Source of the DNA: Chersky-840 sp963838775
Lineage (GTDB): Bacteria > Actinomycetota > Acidimicrobiia > Acidimicrobiales > UBA8190
Reading direction: 5' to 3'
NCBI GenBank assembly: GCA_963838775.1
Contig: CAWISP010000001.1
Coordinates: 186,001-250,000 of the forward strand
Length of the DNA stretch: 64,000 bases
Positions 16,637 through 25,071 of the stretch are shown one piece after another (the stretch's first letter is position 1; each line of letters begins with the position of its first letter). Made by a program: the position numbers and the translations under genes. The notes under the pieces are model-generated. The model saw only the letters and a program-made list of their open reading frames with translations, did not search any database and was not told the DNA's origin.

Positions 16637-17509
16637 TCAGGATCGGTAGGTCAGACCGAGCGCGGTCACCAGGGCCACGAGCGGTGTGGGTAGATCCGAG
16701 ATCACGCCGTCGACGCCCAAGTCGAGGAGACGGGCCATCTCGGGCTCGTCGTTGATCGTCCACACATGGACGGCCATGCCGTGTTCGTGGGCGGCGCTGA
16801 TCAAGAGCTCGTCCACGACGACGAGGTCACCCTGGGTGGCAGGCACCTGCAGCGCGACGTGGGCTGACGCAGGGGGATCCTCCCCCTCGTGCACGGCCCG
16901 CCAGAACATGGCCGTGGCGAGCGTCCCCGCCGACGTGGCGATGTCGGGCGAGTACTTGGCGAACGCGTCCGTGGCGATATCGAGGAACGATGCCACGATG
17001 ATGCGATCGGTGTGACCGCGCCCGCCCAGCTCGCGGGCGAGGAGTTCCTCGTAGGGCTCGACGGCGGGCGCCGTCCGCTTGATGTCGAGATTGAGCGCAA
17101 CCTGAGGGTGGCCGTCGAGGACGTCGAGCACCTCGGCCAGCGTGGCCACGCCGAACTCGGCACTCCCGGGGGCCCTCCCCCGGTACGGATACGACTCCGG
17201 TGCCAGGCCCTGGGTTTCGTCGCCTCCGGGGACGAACCAGTACGCGTTGTCGAGCGCTCGGAGCTCGGCCAATGTCATGGAATGGATCGGCCCGTGACTG
17301 TTCGTGGTCCGGTCGACGGTGCAGTCGTGACAGACGACCAGATGGCGGTCAGCAGTGGCATGGACGTCGAGCTCGATCCCGGTCACGCCCAGCTCGAGCG
17401 CACGACGCAGGGCGAACAGCGTCGACGACGGCGCTTCCCAAGCACCGCACTGGTGCGCATAGGTGAGCACGCGCCGTCCGAGCCAAGGATTCGCCGCGGC
17501 TGGGGTCAC
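16637..17509 (-). CDS. Glycerophosphodiester phosphodiesterase family protein
   Basis: This TIM-barrel phosphodiesterase of about 290 residues would hydrolyse glycerophosphodiesters to glycerol-3-phosphate and an alcohol. The metal site is recognisable in GIELDVHATADRHLVVCHD and in the first-strand His of AHQCGAWEAPSST. In this subclass the classical HRG/ENT pair reads HQ-x-G/SST, a pattern I associate with actinobacterial relatives. LNLDIKR mid-barrel and VWTINDEPEMARLLDLGVDGVISDLP near the end complete the barrel. GTG 17509 is preferred because TACCGT precedes it by 5 nt. Starts further upstream would overlap the divergent gene. No signal peptide is seen. Confidence 0.87.
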   Translation of the reverse strand: MTPAAANPWLGRRVLTYAHQCGAWEAPSSTLFALRRALELGVTGIELDVHATADRHLVVCHDCTVDRTTNSHGPIHSMTLAELRALDNAYWFVPGGDETQGLAPESYPYRGRAPGSAEFGVATLAEVLDVLDGHPQVALNLDIKRTAPAVEPYEELLARELGGRGHTDRIIVASFLDIATDAFAKYSPDIATSAGTLATAMFWRAVHEGEDPPASAHVALQVPATQGDLVVVDELLISAAHEHGMAVHVWTINDEPEMARLLDLGVDGVISDLPTPLVALVTALGLTYRS

Positions 17510-17514
17510 AGCCA

Positions 17515-17524
17515 ACGGTAGCCT
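17515..17524. promoter_or_regulatory. Overlapping divergent -10 boxes (TACCGT minus / TAGCCT plus)
   Basis: On the plus strand TAGCCT (17519-17524) ends 10 nt before ATG 17535. On the minus strand TACCGT (17520-17515) ends 5 nt before GTG 17509. The two hexamers share the central TA, so polymerase can bind for only one direction at a time. Confidence 0.5.
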
Positions 17525-17534
17525 CTCGTCCGGC

Positions 17535-18146
17535 ATGCTCGACCACATCCTCGTTGACCTCATCACGCAGACGCGCGCTGCGCTCGAGAACGCCCTCCTC
17601 CAACGCCAGGCCGTCGAAGAGCGCTTCCAGGTCGACGTGTTCTTGGGAGACGTGTCCTGGGAGACCTCGTACTCCCTTCCCGGTGAGGAGAAGCCGCCCC
17701 GGGTGCGGGCCGACCTGTCCCTCGACTGGCCGACGTGGAGCCAGAGCGCCTACCGGTCCTGGTCGATCGGCGAGCCCCCCGACGACCTCCCCGAGGTCGT
17801 CCTCGAGATCACGCTGCGGGTGCAGCGACTTGCGGCGATGCCCGACCTCGCCGCCGTCGTGGCCTGCCTGCCCGCGGAGAGCCCCGCCATCGGGGGGGAC
17901 ACCCTCGAGCGTGGCGCCCCGGTCGTCGAGCAGGTACACGAGCCTGACGCCGATCCGCGCTTCGCCGTCGAGACCACTTACCAGGGCACGCTGCGTCTGG
18001 ACGAGGCGGCGCTGAACGACGCCTCGACCCTGGCCGGCCCGGTGGGGGCGCTCGGCCGCTGGGTGGCGTCTGTGCTCGTACGCCTCGGCGATCTCGAGCT
18101 CGCCTACCTTCCGCCCGAACCCCCGAACAACGTCGACAGCCACTGA
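17535..18146 (+). CDS. Hypothetical protein, 203 residues
   Basis: I do not recognise this family. The product is acidic, soluble, and mixed alpha/beta by composition, with no signal peptide, membrane segment or Cys motif. It begins MLDHILVDLITQTRAALE, a likely amphipathic helix. Landmarks include GDVSWETSYSLPGE, ADLSLDWPTWSQSAYRSW and a C-terminal GRWVASVLVRLGDLELAYLP. It is divergent from the glycerophosphodiesterase gene, which shares its promoter, and converges on the PfkB kinase with a 21-bp gap. Codon use looks like that of neighbours, so it is a genuine resident gene. Confidence 0.75.
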   Translation: MLDHILVDLITQTRAALENALLQRQAVEERFQVDVFLGDVSWETSYSLPGEEKPPRVRADLSLDWPTWSQSAYRSWSIGEPPDDLPEVVLEITLRVQRLAAMPDLAAVVACLPAESPAIGGDTLERGAPVVEQVHEPDADPRFAVETTYQGTLRLDEAALNDASTLAGPVGALGRWVASVLVRLGDLELAYLPPEPPNNVDSH

Positions 18147-18167
18147 CGGGCGACGGCGCGACGACCT

Positions 18168-19211
18168 TCACAGAAGCCCGGCGCCCGACGCCAGCTCGCG
18201 CAGGTCGGCCCGAGGCCGGGCCCCGATGTGCGAGATGACCTCGGCTGCGCACAACCCGCCGAGCCGAGCGCAGCGCTCGGGGTCCTGGCCATGGGTGAGC
18301 CCGTGGAGGAACCCCGCCGCGAAGAGGTCACCGGCACCCGTGGTATCGGCGACGCCCTCGACCGGCTCGGCCGGGATGTGGACCGGCCCCGACGCGGCGC
18401 AGACCACCGATCCCGCCGCCCCCCTGGTGAGCGCGGCCAGGATCCCGGTCTCCTCGACAGCACCCAGGGCGTCGTCGAAGGTGGATGCGCCGAACAACAA
18501 GGTGATCTCATCCTCGTTGGCGAACAGGACGTCGACCTCGCCGTGCAACAGCTCCAGGAACTCACGCTGGTGGCGCTGGACGCAGAAGGGGTCGGACAGG
18601 CTGAGAGCGACGAGTGCATCAGCATCGTGAGCCACCTCCATGGCCCGTCGCATCGCCGCCTTGGCCGGACCCAGGTCCCACAGATAGCCCTCGAGGTACA
18701 CCACCTGGGCCCGAGCCACGAATTCCTCGTCGAGGTCCTCTGGTCCCAGGGTCGACGCCACGCCCAGGTGGGTCGCCATCGTCCGTTCCCCGTCCTCGGT
18801 GACGTAGACCAGGCATCGTCCCGTCGCCCGGTCGTCGGCGGGGTCCTGCGAAGGCTCGACGCGCGCCGTCCGCCCCAGCTCGACACCGGCCGCGGCGATG
18901 TCGTGCAGGAAGATCTCGCCCAGCTCGTCAGCAGCGACTTTGCCCAGAAATCCCACGCGGCCGCCGAGCTGGGCTACCCCCACGGCGGTATTCGCGGCCG
19001 AGCCGCCCGAGACCTCGATGGCCGGCCCCATGGCCCCGTACAACGTCGCCGCCCGGGCCAGGTCGACCAGGGCCATGGACCCTTTGACCAAGTCGGACCG
19101 GCGCAGGTCCTCGTCTTTGGCATCGGTGAGGACGTCGACCAGGGCAGAGCCGATGGCGACAACATCGAATATTGCAGGACTCTCGTCTGGACCCGGTGCG
19201 GCGTCGTTCAC
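18168..19211 (-). CDS. PfkB-family carbohydrate/nucleoside kinase (adenosine-kinase-like)
   Basis: This 347-residue ribokinase-fold enzyme has the N-terminal substrate glycines SGGSAANTAVGVAQLGG and FLGKVAADELG. The C-terminal anion-hole motif DTTGAGDLFAAGFL contains the catalytic Asp. ANEDEITLL is the typical mid-domain motif. Overall layout, with a lid of about 45 residues after the start and YLEGYLWD, resembles bacterial adenosine kinase-like PfkB proteins, but sugar substrates are not excluded. GTG 19211 is preceded by TAGCTT 8 nt away. It diverges from pepN with 73 bp between starts. Confidence 0.87.
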   Translation of the reverse strand: MNDAAPGPDESPAIFDVVAIGSALVDVLTDAKDEDLRRSDLVKGSMALVDLARAATLYGAMGPAIEVSGGSAANTAVGVAQLGGRVGFLGKVAADELGEIFLHDIAAAGVELGRTARVEPSQDPADDRATGRCLVYVTEDGERTMATHLGVASTLGPEDLDEEFVARAQVVYLEGYLWDLGPAKAAMRRAMEVAHDADALVALSLSDPFCVQRHQREFLELLHGEVDVLFANEDEITLLFGASTFDDALGAVEETGILAALTRGAAGSVVCAASGPVHIPAEPVEGVADTTGAGDLFAAGFLHGLTHGQDPERCARLGGLCAAEVISHIGARPRADLRELASGAGLL

Positions 19212-19219
19212 AGTTCGGC

Positions 19220-19225
19220 AAGCTA
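19220..19225 (-). promoter_or_regulatory. -10-like box TAGCTT before the PfkB kinase
   Basis: On the minus strand, TAGCTT ends 8 nt before GTG 19211, and no Shine-Dalgarno sequence is seen. Confidence 0.45.
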
Positions 19226-19271
19226 CTCGCAGACGCGGTGCTCGAGGACCAAAGCCCCGAGCAAGCCCGGG

Positions 19272-19277
19272 TAGCCT
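19272..19277 (+). promoter_or_regulatory. -10-like box TAGCCT before pepN
   Basis: TAGCCT ends 7 nt before ATG 19285. It settles the pepN start against the much longer open frame that runs upstream through the kinase gene. Confidence 0.5.
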
Positions 19278-19284
19278 TCGGCCA

Positions 19285-21909
19285 ATGAGCGAGACGACCG
19301 AGACTGGCGGCGCCGATCCGTCTGCGCAGTACCGACTGCCCTACAGCGTCGAGCCGCGTCGGTACGCGCTGCGCCTCACCCCCGACCTCGACCACACCAC
19401 CTTCACCGGCGAAGTGCACATCGAGGTCCTGGTCCACGAGGCCGTCGACGAGATCATCCTGCACGCGGCGGAGTTGACCGTCGACAGCGCCAGGCTCGAA
19501 CCGGGCGGTGAGGAGCGCCAGGCCCTGGCGGTGCGCGTCGACGAAGAGTCCGAGCGCCTCGTGCTCACGCCCGCGTCGTCGCTCGCGCCGGGTCCGGCAG
19601 TGATCTCGCTCGACTTCACGGGCATCCTCAACGACAAGTTGCACGGTTTCTACCGCTCTGCTTTCAGCGACGACAGCGGTGTCACCCACGTCATCGCCAC
19701 CACACAGTTCGAGGCCACCGACGCGCGACGTGCCTTTCCGTGCTTCGACGAGCCCGACCGCAAGGCGGTGTTCTCCATTAGCCTCGACGTGCCCGACGGG
19801 CTGGCGGCCTACTCGAACGGGCCCGAGGTCGAACAATCCCCGCTACCCGGGGGCGGCCGGCGCATCCGTTTCGGTGACACCATCCCCATGTCCACCTACC
19901 TGGTGGCCTTCGTGGTGGGCCCGCTCGTCGCCACCGAGCCGGTGGACGTGCGGGGCACACCGGTGCGCGTCGTGCACGTTCCGGGAAAGAGCGACCTCAC
20001 CGCCTTTGCACTCGAAGCGGCTGCACACTCTCTCGAGTTCTTCATCGACTGGTTCGGGATCGACTACCCGGCAGAGAAACTCGACCTCGTCGCCATCCCC
20101 GACTTCGCCTTCGGGGCCATGGAGAACCTGGGTTGCGTGACATTCCGTGAGGCCGTGCTGTTGGTGGACCCCGGTCGGGCGTCACGCGTCGAGCTCGAGC
20201 GGGTGGCCGATGTCATCTCGCACGAGATCGCGCATATGTGGTTCGGTGACCTCGTCACCATGCGGTGGTGGAACGGCATCTGGCTCAACGAGGCCTTCGC
20301 CACGATGATGGAATTGCTGTGCGTCGACGACTTCCGACCGCAGTGGCAACGTTGGGTGTCGTTCGGCATCACCCGCGACGCAGCCATGGCCACCGACGGC
20401 CTGCACAGCACGCGGCCGGTGGAATACCCTGTCGGCCCACCCGAAGAGGCGCAGGGCATGTTCGACGTCCTCACCTACCAAAAGGGTGCCGGGGTGTTGC
20501 GCATGCTCGAGCGCTACCTGGGAGCCGAGCGATTCCGCGACGGGGTTCGGCACTATCTCGACGCGCATCGATTCGGCAACACCGAGACCGCCGACCTGTG
20601 GGACGCCATCGAAGCGGCAAGCGGTGAACCGGTGCGCGACATCATGGACGGCTGGATCCTCCAGGGCGGCTTTCCGCTCGTGAGCGTCGACAGCGCGCCC
20701 GGCCCGCAACCGGCGGCTGGGACCACGGTCCTGCGCCAAGAGCCGTTCCGGTATGCGCCGACCGAGGGACCGAGCGCCATCGGCTCGTCGTGGAGGGTGC
20801 CGGTCATCGCCCGGGCGCTCGACGACGGCGAGATCCGCCTCCTGCTCGGGTCCGAACCCGAAGCGGTCGGGCTCGGCGGCGACGCGGACCCGACTGGCCT
20901 CGTGGTGAACGCGGGAGGTTCGGGCTTCTACCGCGTCCGGTACGCGCCGGAGCGGCACCGGCGACTGGCGAGCCGGCTGGCCTCGCTGGAGCTGTTGGAG
21001 CGCTTCAACCTGCTCGGCGACAGCTGGGCCGTCGTGATCGCCCAGCTGTCGGCCCCCGAGAACTTCCTCGTGCTCGCCGAGGCGCTCGGAGACGAGGACG
21101 ACCCCGACGTCTGGGCCCAGGTCACCGGGGCCCTCTCCCTGCTCAACCGGGCCGTCGACGACGATGCCCGGGCCGAGGTCGCCCGATACACGCGCGGCCT
21201 GCTGGGCCCGGTGCTCGCCCGACTCGGGTGGGAAGCCCGCCCCGGCGAGGGGCCCCGCATACCGACGCTGCGGGCCCAGGTCGTGGCGATGTTGGGCACG
21301 GTCGGCCAGGACCCTGAGGTCCAGGCCCAGTCGCACCGGCTCCATGAAGAGGCGCAACGGGGGGCGGTGGCGCTCGACCCCGACGTCGCCTCCGCCATCC
21401 TCAACGTGGTGGGCGACTCGGGGGGGCCCGAGGATTTCGAAACGTTCCTCGAGCACTACCGCCGTCCCGCCACGCCCCAGGAGGAGATGCGTTACCTCTA
21501 CGCCCTGGCCAGCTTCACCGATCCGTCCCTCGCCGCTCGGGCCTTCGAGCTGGCCCTCACCGAAGTGCGGTCCCAAGACGCGCCGTTTGTCATCCAACTG
21601 CTGCTGGCCAACCGAGCCAACGGACCGGCCACGTGGGCACGGATGGTCGACCACTGGGACGAACTCGTGTCCCGCATTCCCTCCAACATTCTCCCGCGCA
21701 TGCTCGGCGGCGTGACGGCGCTGTGCCGAGACCCACAGCTCGCCGGCGACATCGTCGCGTTCGTCGGTGCCCATCCGTTGCCGATCGGTCAGCGGACCGT
21801 CGATCAGACCCTGGAACGTCTGGAGATCAACGTCAGGTTCGCATCGTCGTTCCGCGCCACGGCTGCGGCGGTGCTGAGCGCAGGAACCCAACGCCTGGAG
21901 AAGCGCTGA
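19285..21909 (+). CDS. pepN: Aminopeptidase N (M1 family zinc metallopeptidase)
   Basis: This 874-residue M1 aminopeptidase has the substrate-anchoring GAMEN at 277-281 and the zinc site HEIAH at 313-317 with the third ligand Glu 336 (NEAF) 19 residues later. A DEPDRK motif sits in the N-terminal beta-saddle, and a long helical ERAP1-like C-terminal domain (about 560-870) follows. It releases neutral or basic N-terminal residues from peptides in the cytoplasm, and no signal peptide is seen. Length matches the actinobacterial/Streptomyces lividans PepN type. Start ATG 19285 follows a TAGCCT box by 7 nt. The gene stands between the kinase and a Gdt1-type transporter. Confidence 0.95.
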   Translation: MSETTETGGADPSAQYRLPYSVEPRRYALRLTPDLDHTTFTGEVHIEVLVHEAVDEIILHAAELTVDSARLEPGGEERQALAVRVDEESERLVLTPASSLAPGPAVISLDFTGILNDKLHGFYRSAFSDDSGVTHVIATTQFEATDARRAFPCFDEPDRKAVFSISLDVPDGLAAYSNGPEVEQSPLPGGGRRIRFGDTIPMSTYLVAFVVGPLVATEPVDVRGTPVRVVHVPGKSDLTAFALEAAAHSLEFFIDWFGIDYPAEKLDLVAIPDFAFGAMENLGCVTFREAVLLVDPGRASRVELERVADVISHEIAHMWFGDLVTMRWWNGIWLNEAFATMMELLCVDDFRPQWQRWVSFGITRDAAMATDGLHSTRPVEYPVGPPEEAQGMFDVLTYQKGAGVLRMLERYLGAERFRDGVRHYLDAHRFGNTETADLWDAIEAASGEPVRDIMDGWILQGGFPLVSVDSAPGPQPAAGTTVLRQEPFRYAPTEGPSAIGSSWRVPVIARALDDGEIRLLLGSEPEAVGLGGDADPTGLVVNAGGSGFYRVRYAPERHRRLASRLASLELLERFNLLGDSWAVVIAQLSAPENFLVLAEALGDEDDPDVWAQVTGALSLLNRAVDDDARAEVARYTRGLLGPVLARLGWEARPGEGPRIPTLRAQVVAMLGTVGQDPEVQAQSHRLHEEAQRGAVALDPDVASAILNVVGDSGGPEDFETFLEHYRRPATPQEEMRYLYALASFTDPSLAARAFELALTEVRSQDAPFVIQLLLANRANGPATWARMVDHWDELVSRIPSNILPRMLGGVTALCRDPQLAGDIVAFVGAHPLPIGQRTVDQTLERLEINVRFASSFRATAAAVLSAGTQRLEKR

Positions 21910-21982
21910 ACAGCACCCTGATGCTGATCGGGGCCGGGCTCGGGTCGGACCAAAGGCGGCGGAACCGTAGGACCACCCACCG

Positions 21983-22570
21983 GTGAACCTGTCGATCATC
22001 GCCATTACCTTCGGGCTCATCTTCGTCGCCGAGCTGCCGGACAAGACCATGATCGCCACCATCGTCCTGTCGAGCCGGTTCCGACCGCTGCCGGTGTGGA
22101 TCGGTGCGGCGGTGGCGATGGTCGTGAACTCCGCCGTGGCCGTCCTCGCCGGACGCCTCCTCGAACTCCTCCCCCACCGATGGGTCGAAGCCGTGGTGGC
22201 GGCGCTGTTCGCGGCCGGTGCGCTCTACCTGATCCTCGGCAAGGAGTCGGCTCAGACCGAGGAAGGCGAAGAGAAGGCCAACAAAGTCCGCTCGAGTCGC
22301 CGCGTGGCCCTCGGCGCCTTCACCGTGATCGTCGTCGCCGAGCTCGGAGACCTCACCCAGATCCTCACCGCCAACCTGGTCGCCCGCTACCACAACCCGT
22401 GGTCGGTCTTCGTGGGATCAGCAACCGCACTCGTGACCGTCATGGGTGTCGGGGTCATCGGTGGTCGGGTCCTGCTGCGCGTGCTCCCTCTCGCCACCAT
22501 CCGAAAGGTGGCAGGCGTCATCCTGGTGGGCTTCGCTATCTTCACGGCTGTGCAGGCGGCAACGGGGTGA
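21983..22570 (+). CDS. TMEM165/Gdt1 (UPF0016) family cation transporter
   Basis: This 195-residue membrane protein has six predicted helices in two inverted repeats of three. Each repeat carries the family's acidic motif: AELPDKTM (near 17) and AELGDLTQ (near 119), variants of E-x-G-D-K/R-T/S. The first has Pro for Gly and the second has Leu for the basic residue, so both motifs are slightly unusual. Relatives export manganese or exchange calcium/manganese for protons. A charged cytoplasmic loop KESAQTEEGEEKANK separates the repeats. It starts at GTG 21983, and its stop overlaps the next gene's start as GTGA. Confidence 0.87.
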   Translation: MNLSIIAITFGLIFVAELPDKTMIATIVLSSRFRPLPVWIGAAVAMVVNSAVAVLAGRLLELLPHRWVEAVVAALFAAGALYLILGKESAQTEEGEEKANKVRSSRRVALGAFTVIVVAELGDLTQILTANLVARYHNPWSVFVGSATALVTVMGVGVIGGRVLLRVLPLATIRKVAGVILVGFAIFTAVQAATG

Positions 22571-23247
22571 ACGACGAAGGAGTCGAGGTGCAGGACCGCA
22601 CGCAACAGCTCTTCATGCATGCTCGCGCCGCCAAGGGCTTCATGCCCGACGACGAGGGTGCGGCGCTGTTCGACGCGGCCCGGCGCGCCGGCGCCAGCGG
22701 CGGCACCACGGGGACGTTCGTGGAGGTGGGGGCGTGGTGCGGCAAGTCCACGGTCTATCTCGGCGCGGCGGCCGAAGTGACGGGAGCCGTGCTGTTCAGC
22801 ATCGACCATCACCACGGCTCCGAGGAGAACCAGCCCGGGTGGGACCACCACGACCACGAGGTCGTCGACGCTGCTACGGGGCGCATCGACACGTTGCCCT
22901 TCTGGCGCCGCACGATCGACGCGGCCGGACTGGGGGGAAGTGTCGTGGGTGTTGTCGGCAACTCGAGCGTGATCGCTTCGCACTGGCAGACCCCGCTCGA
23001 CCTGTGCTTCATCGACGGAGGACACGGCGACGAGCCGGCATGGGCGGACTACCGGGGTTGGTCCCCACATGTGGCGCCGGGGAGGTGGCTCGCCATCCAC
23101 GACGTGTTCCCCAACCCCGCCGACGGCGGACGACCCCCCTACGAGTTGTGGTGCGCGGCGCTCGAGTCCGGTGAATTCGTCGAGGACGGCGAATGCGGCT
23201 CGTTGCGCGTCCTCAGGCGGGTGGCGCCTCCCACCGGGGCTCGGTGA
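22567..23247 (+). CDS. Class I SAM-dependent methyltransferase (Methyltransf_24-like)
   Basis: This 226-residue protein has a SAM-binding loop FVEVGAWCGKSTVYLG, then VLFSIDHHHGSEE and a motif-IV-like DLCFIDGGH. PGRWLAIHDVFPNPADGG follows. This pattern is typical of small class I methyltransferases grouped in the Methyltransf_24 family, whose substrates are usually unknown. GTG 22567 overlaps the transporter stop by 4 bp (GTGA), so translation is coupled. The end overlaps the tail of the minus-strand toroid gene by 35 bp, a tail-to-tail overlap. Confidence 0.8.
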   Translation: MNDEGVEVQDRTQQLFMHARAAKGFMPDDEGAALFDAARRAGASGGTTGTFVEVGAWCGKSTVYLGAAAEVTGAVLFSIDHHHGSEENQPGWDHHDHEVVDAATGRIDTLPFWRRTIDAAGLGGSVVGVVGNSSVIASHWQTPLDLCFIDGGHGDEPAWADYRGWSPHVAPGRWLAIHDVFPNPADGGRPPYELWCAALESGEFVEDGECGSLRVLRRVAPPTGAR

Positions 23248-24361
23248 AATCGAGCCAGTCGGGCAACGACTCGCCGCGAAACAGCCCGGCGGCCGGAGTG
23301 GCGTTGGACAGGGCGTCGGCGGCGAGGACGATCGCACCCGCCGTGTATGTCGTGCGCTCGGTGAAAGGGAAGGTCTCCATCTCGGGATAGACGATCCCCG
23401 TCCAGTACGAGCCGTCATCGCGACGATGGGCCCGCGTCCAGGTGAGCAGCGCCAACGCTTCCTGACGACGCCCCACGGCATCGAGGGCGAGCGCGCACTC
23501 GGCGGTCTCGGCGGCGGTGACCCAGGGACCGGTCGAGACGCAACGCACGCCTCGGCCCTCCAGCACGAAGGTCTCCCACCATGCGTCGATGCGGGCGGCG
23601 GCGGCCTCACCCGAGAGGGCGCCGGAGAGCACCGGGTAGTACCAGTCCATGGCGAATTCGTGCTTGGGCTCGAACACCTCGGGCGTGTTGGCGATGGTGT
23701 GCGCCAGGCGGCCCGCGGCGAGCTCCCAGTCGGGACGTTCGTCACCGAGGGTCTCGGCGCACGCCACGCCACAACGAAGCGCGTGATAGATCGAGGATGA
23801 TCCCGTGAGCAACGGGTAGCGCCCCGGATGCCCGTCGGGGTCCACCGACCACAGGATCGCCCCGTCGTCGCGCTGGAACCGCAACACGAACTCGAGCGCC
23901 TTGTCGAGCACCGGCCACATCGCCTTCAGGACCGAGAGATCTCCGGTGACCCGGAAGTTGTGCCAGGCACCGGTGGCGACGTAGGCGCACACGTTGGTGT
24001 CGAGGCGCGGGTCCTTCACGCCGCTCGACGCCAGGTAGTAGTTGAACCACGACCCGTCGGGGAGCTGCGTGTCGGCCAGCCATTGGTAGGCGAGCGTGGC
24101 TTCCTTGTGCAAGCCGGCGACGCTGAGGGCCATGGCCGACTCGACGTGGTTCCAAGGGTCGCAGTGGCCCCCCTCGAACCACGGGATCATGCCGTCGTGA
24201 AGCTGTATGTCGGCGATCGACGCCGCCGTCGCCACCACCTCCTGGGCGCTGAGGACCCCGGGGATCTCGGGGATCGGCGCCACCACGGGCCGGGCGACGA
24301 GCACGGGCCCCACGTCGTGGCCATGGCCCGTCATCGGGAGCGTTCCTTCGGTCCGGGTCAT
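23213..24361 (-). CDS. Alpha/alpha-toroid (prenyltransferase/glycosidase-like) protein
   Basis: This 382-residue protein is built from repeated helical hairpins typical of (alpha/alpha)6 toroids. Examples are DGMIPWFEGGHCDPWNHVES, DGSWFNYY, DGAILWSVDPDG and DDGSYWTGIVYPE. It resembles proteins labelled prenyltransferase-like in Actinobacteria. No DDxxD prenyl-diphosphate motif is seen, so the terpene label is weak, and a glycan-binding or glycan-cleaving role fits the neighbours better. ATG 24361 overlaps the preceding methyltransferase stop (ATGA). This makes it the last gene of a translationally coupled three-gene cassette. Confidence 0.75.
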   Translation of the reverse strand: MTRTEGTLPMTGHGHDVGPVLVARPVVAPIPEIPGVLSAQEVVATAASIADIQLHDGMIPWFEGGHCDPWNHVESAMALSVAGLHKEATLAYQWLADTQLPDGSWFNYYLASSGVKDPRLDTNVCAYVATGAWHNFRVTGDLSVLKAMWPVLDKALEFVLRFQRDDGAILWSVDPDGHPGRYPLLTGSSSIYHALRCGVACAETLGDERPDWELAAGRLAHTIANTPEVFEPKHEFAMDWYYPVLSGALSGEAAAARIDAWWETFVLEGRGVRCVSTGPWVTAAETAECALALDAVGRRQEALALLTWTRAHRRDDGSYWTGIVYPEMETFPFTERTTYTAGAIVLAADALSNATPAAGLFRGESLPDWLDFTEPRWEAPPA

Positions 24362-25071
24362 GCAGGCTTCTCCAGGTAGACGACGAGGCTCTTGCCGAGA
24401 AACGGGTTGAGGACGCGCTCGGTGACCCGCGTGACCCGCGGGGCGCGCATGATGTCCCAGACGAGGAGCCGGTGATAGGCCCGCACGGCCGGATGGTCGT
24501 CGCGCCGGGGCCCAACCCAGCACCGCAGCCACCAGTACGGCGAGTGCAGGGCGTGGGCGTGGTGGCTGGCGACCGGGCGCAGCCCCGCCCCACGGAGGCG
24601 TTGCACCAGCGTGGACCGCCGGTAGATGCGAACGTGGCCGCCCGGGACGTCGTGGTAGTCGTTCGACAGGGCCCAGTTGACGGCCTCGGGACCGAAGCGG
24701 GGCACGGTGACGGCCATGGTGCCTCCGGGCCGGAGCACCCGGGACAACTCGGCCATGGCCGAGCCGTCCTCGGGAATGTGCTCGAGCACTTCAGAGGCGA
24801 TGACCCGGTCGAAGCTCGCATCGGCGAACGGCAGGTGCAGCGCGTCACCTTGCACCACACCCGCCTCGTCGTCGGGCCGGACCTCCCCGGCGTCGAGCAT
24901 GGCGCCGATGGTGTCCCTGACCTGCGCGACCTCCGTCGCCTGCGCGTCGAGGGCCACCACCCGCGCCCCGAGCCGCACCGCTTGAAAGGCGTGACGGCCC
25001 CCGCCGCACCCGAGGTCGAGCAGTCGCTCACCGCGACCGACCCCGAGCCGTTCGTAATCGACGGTCAACAC
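24358..25071 (-). CDS. Class I SAM-dependent methyltransferase (UbiE/Methyltransf_11-like)
   Basis: This 237-residue methyltransferase has motif I LLDLGCGGGRHAF near the N-terminus, VVALDAQATEV (motif II), GDALHLPFADASFDRV (motif III) and LEHIPEDG, then LRPGGTMAVTVPRF. The C-terminal part is longer than usual and contains GGHVRIYR, as in methyltransferases acting on glycans or lipids. GTG 25071 is preferred and overlaps the upstream glycosyltransferase by 7 bp; TTG 25068 is also possible. The open frame extends further but only through the glycosyltransferase gene. Confidence 0.85.
   Translation of the reverse strand: MLTVDYERLGVGRGERLLDLGCGGGRHAFQAVRLGARVVALDAQATEVAQVRDTIGAMLDAGEVRPDDEAGVVQGDALHLPFADASFDRVIASEVLEHIPEDGSAMAELSRVLRPGGTMAVTVPRFGPEAVNWALSNDYHDVPGGHVRIYRRSTLVQRLRGAGLRPVASHHAHALHSPYWWLRCWVGPRRDDHPAVRAYHRLLVWDIMRAPRVTRVTERVLNPFLGKSLVVYLEKPA

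Noticed and set aside
18898..19284. Upstream extension of pepN by 129 codons
   Set aside because: It runs antisense through the PfkB kinase; the promoter box and family N-terminus place the start at 19285.
20182..22062. 626-codon minus-strand open frame opposite pepN
   Set aside because: Antisense shadow of a well-supported aminopeptidase; no domain recognisable.
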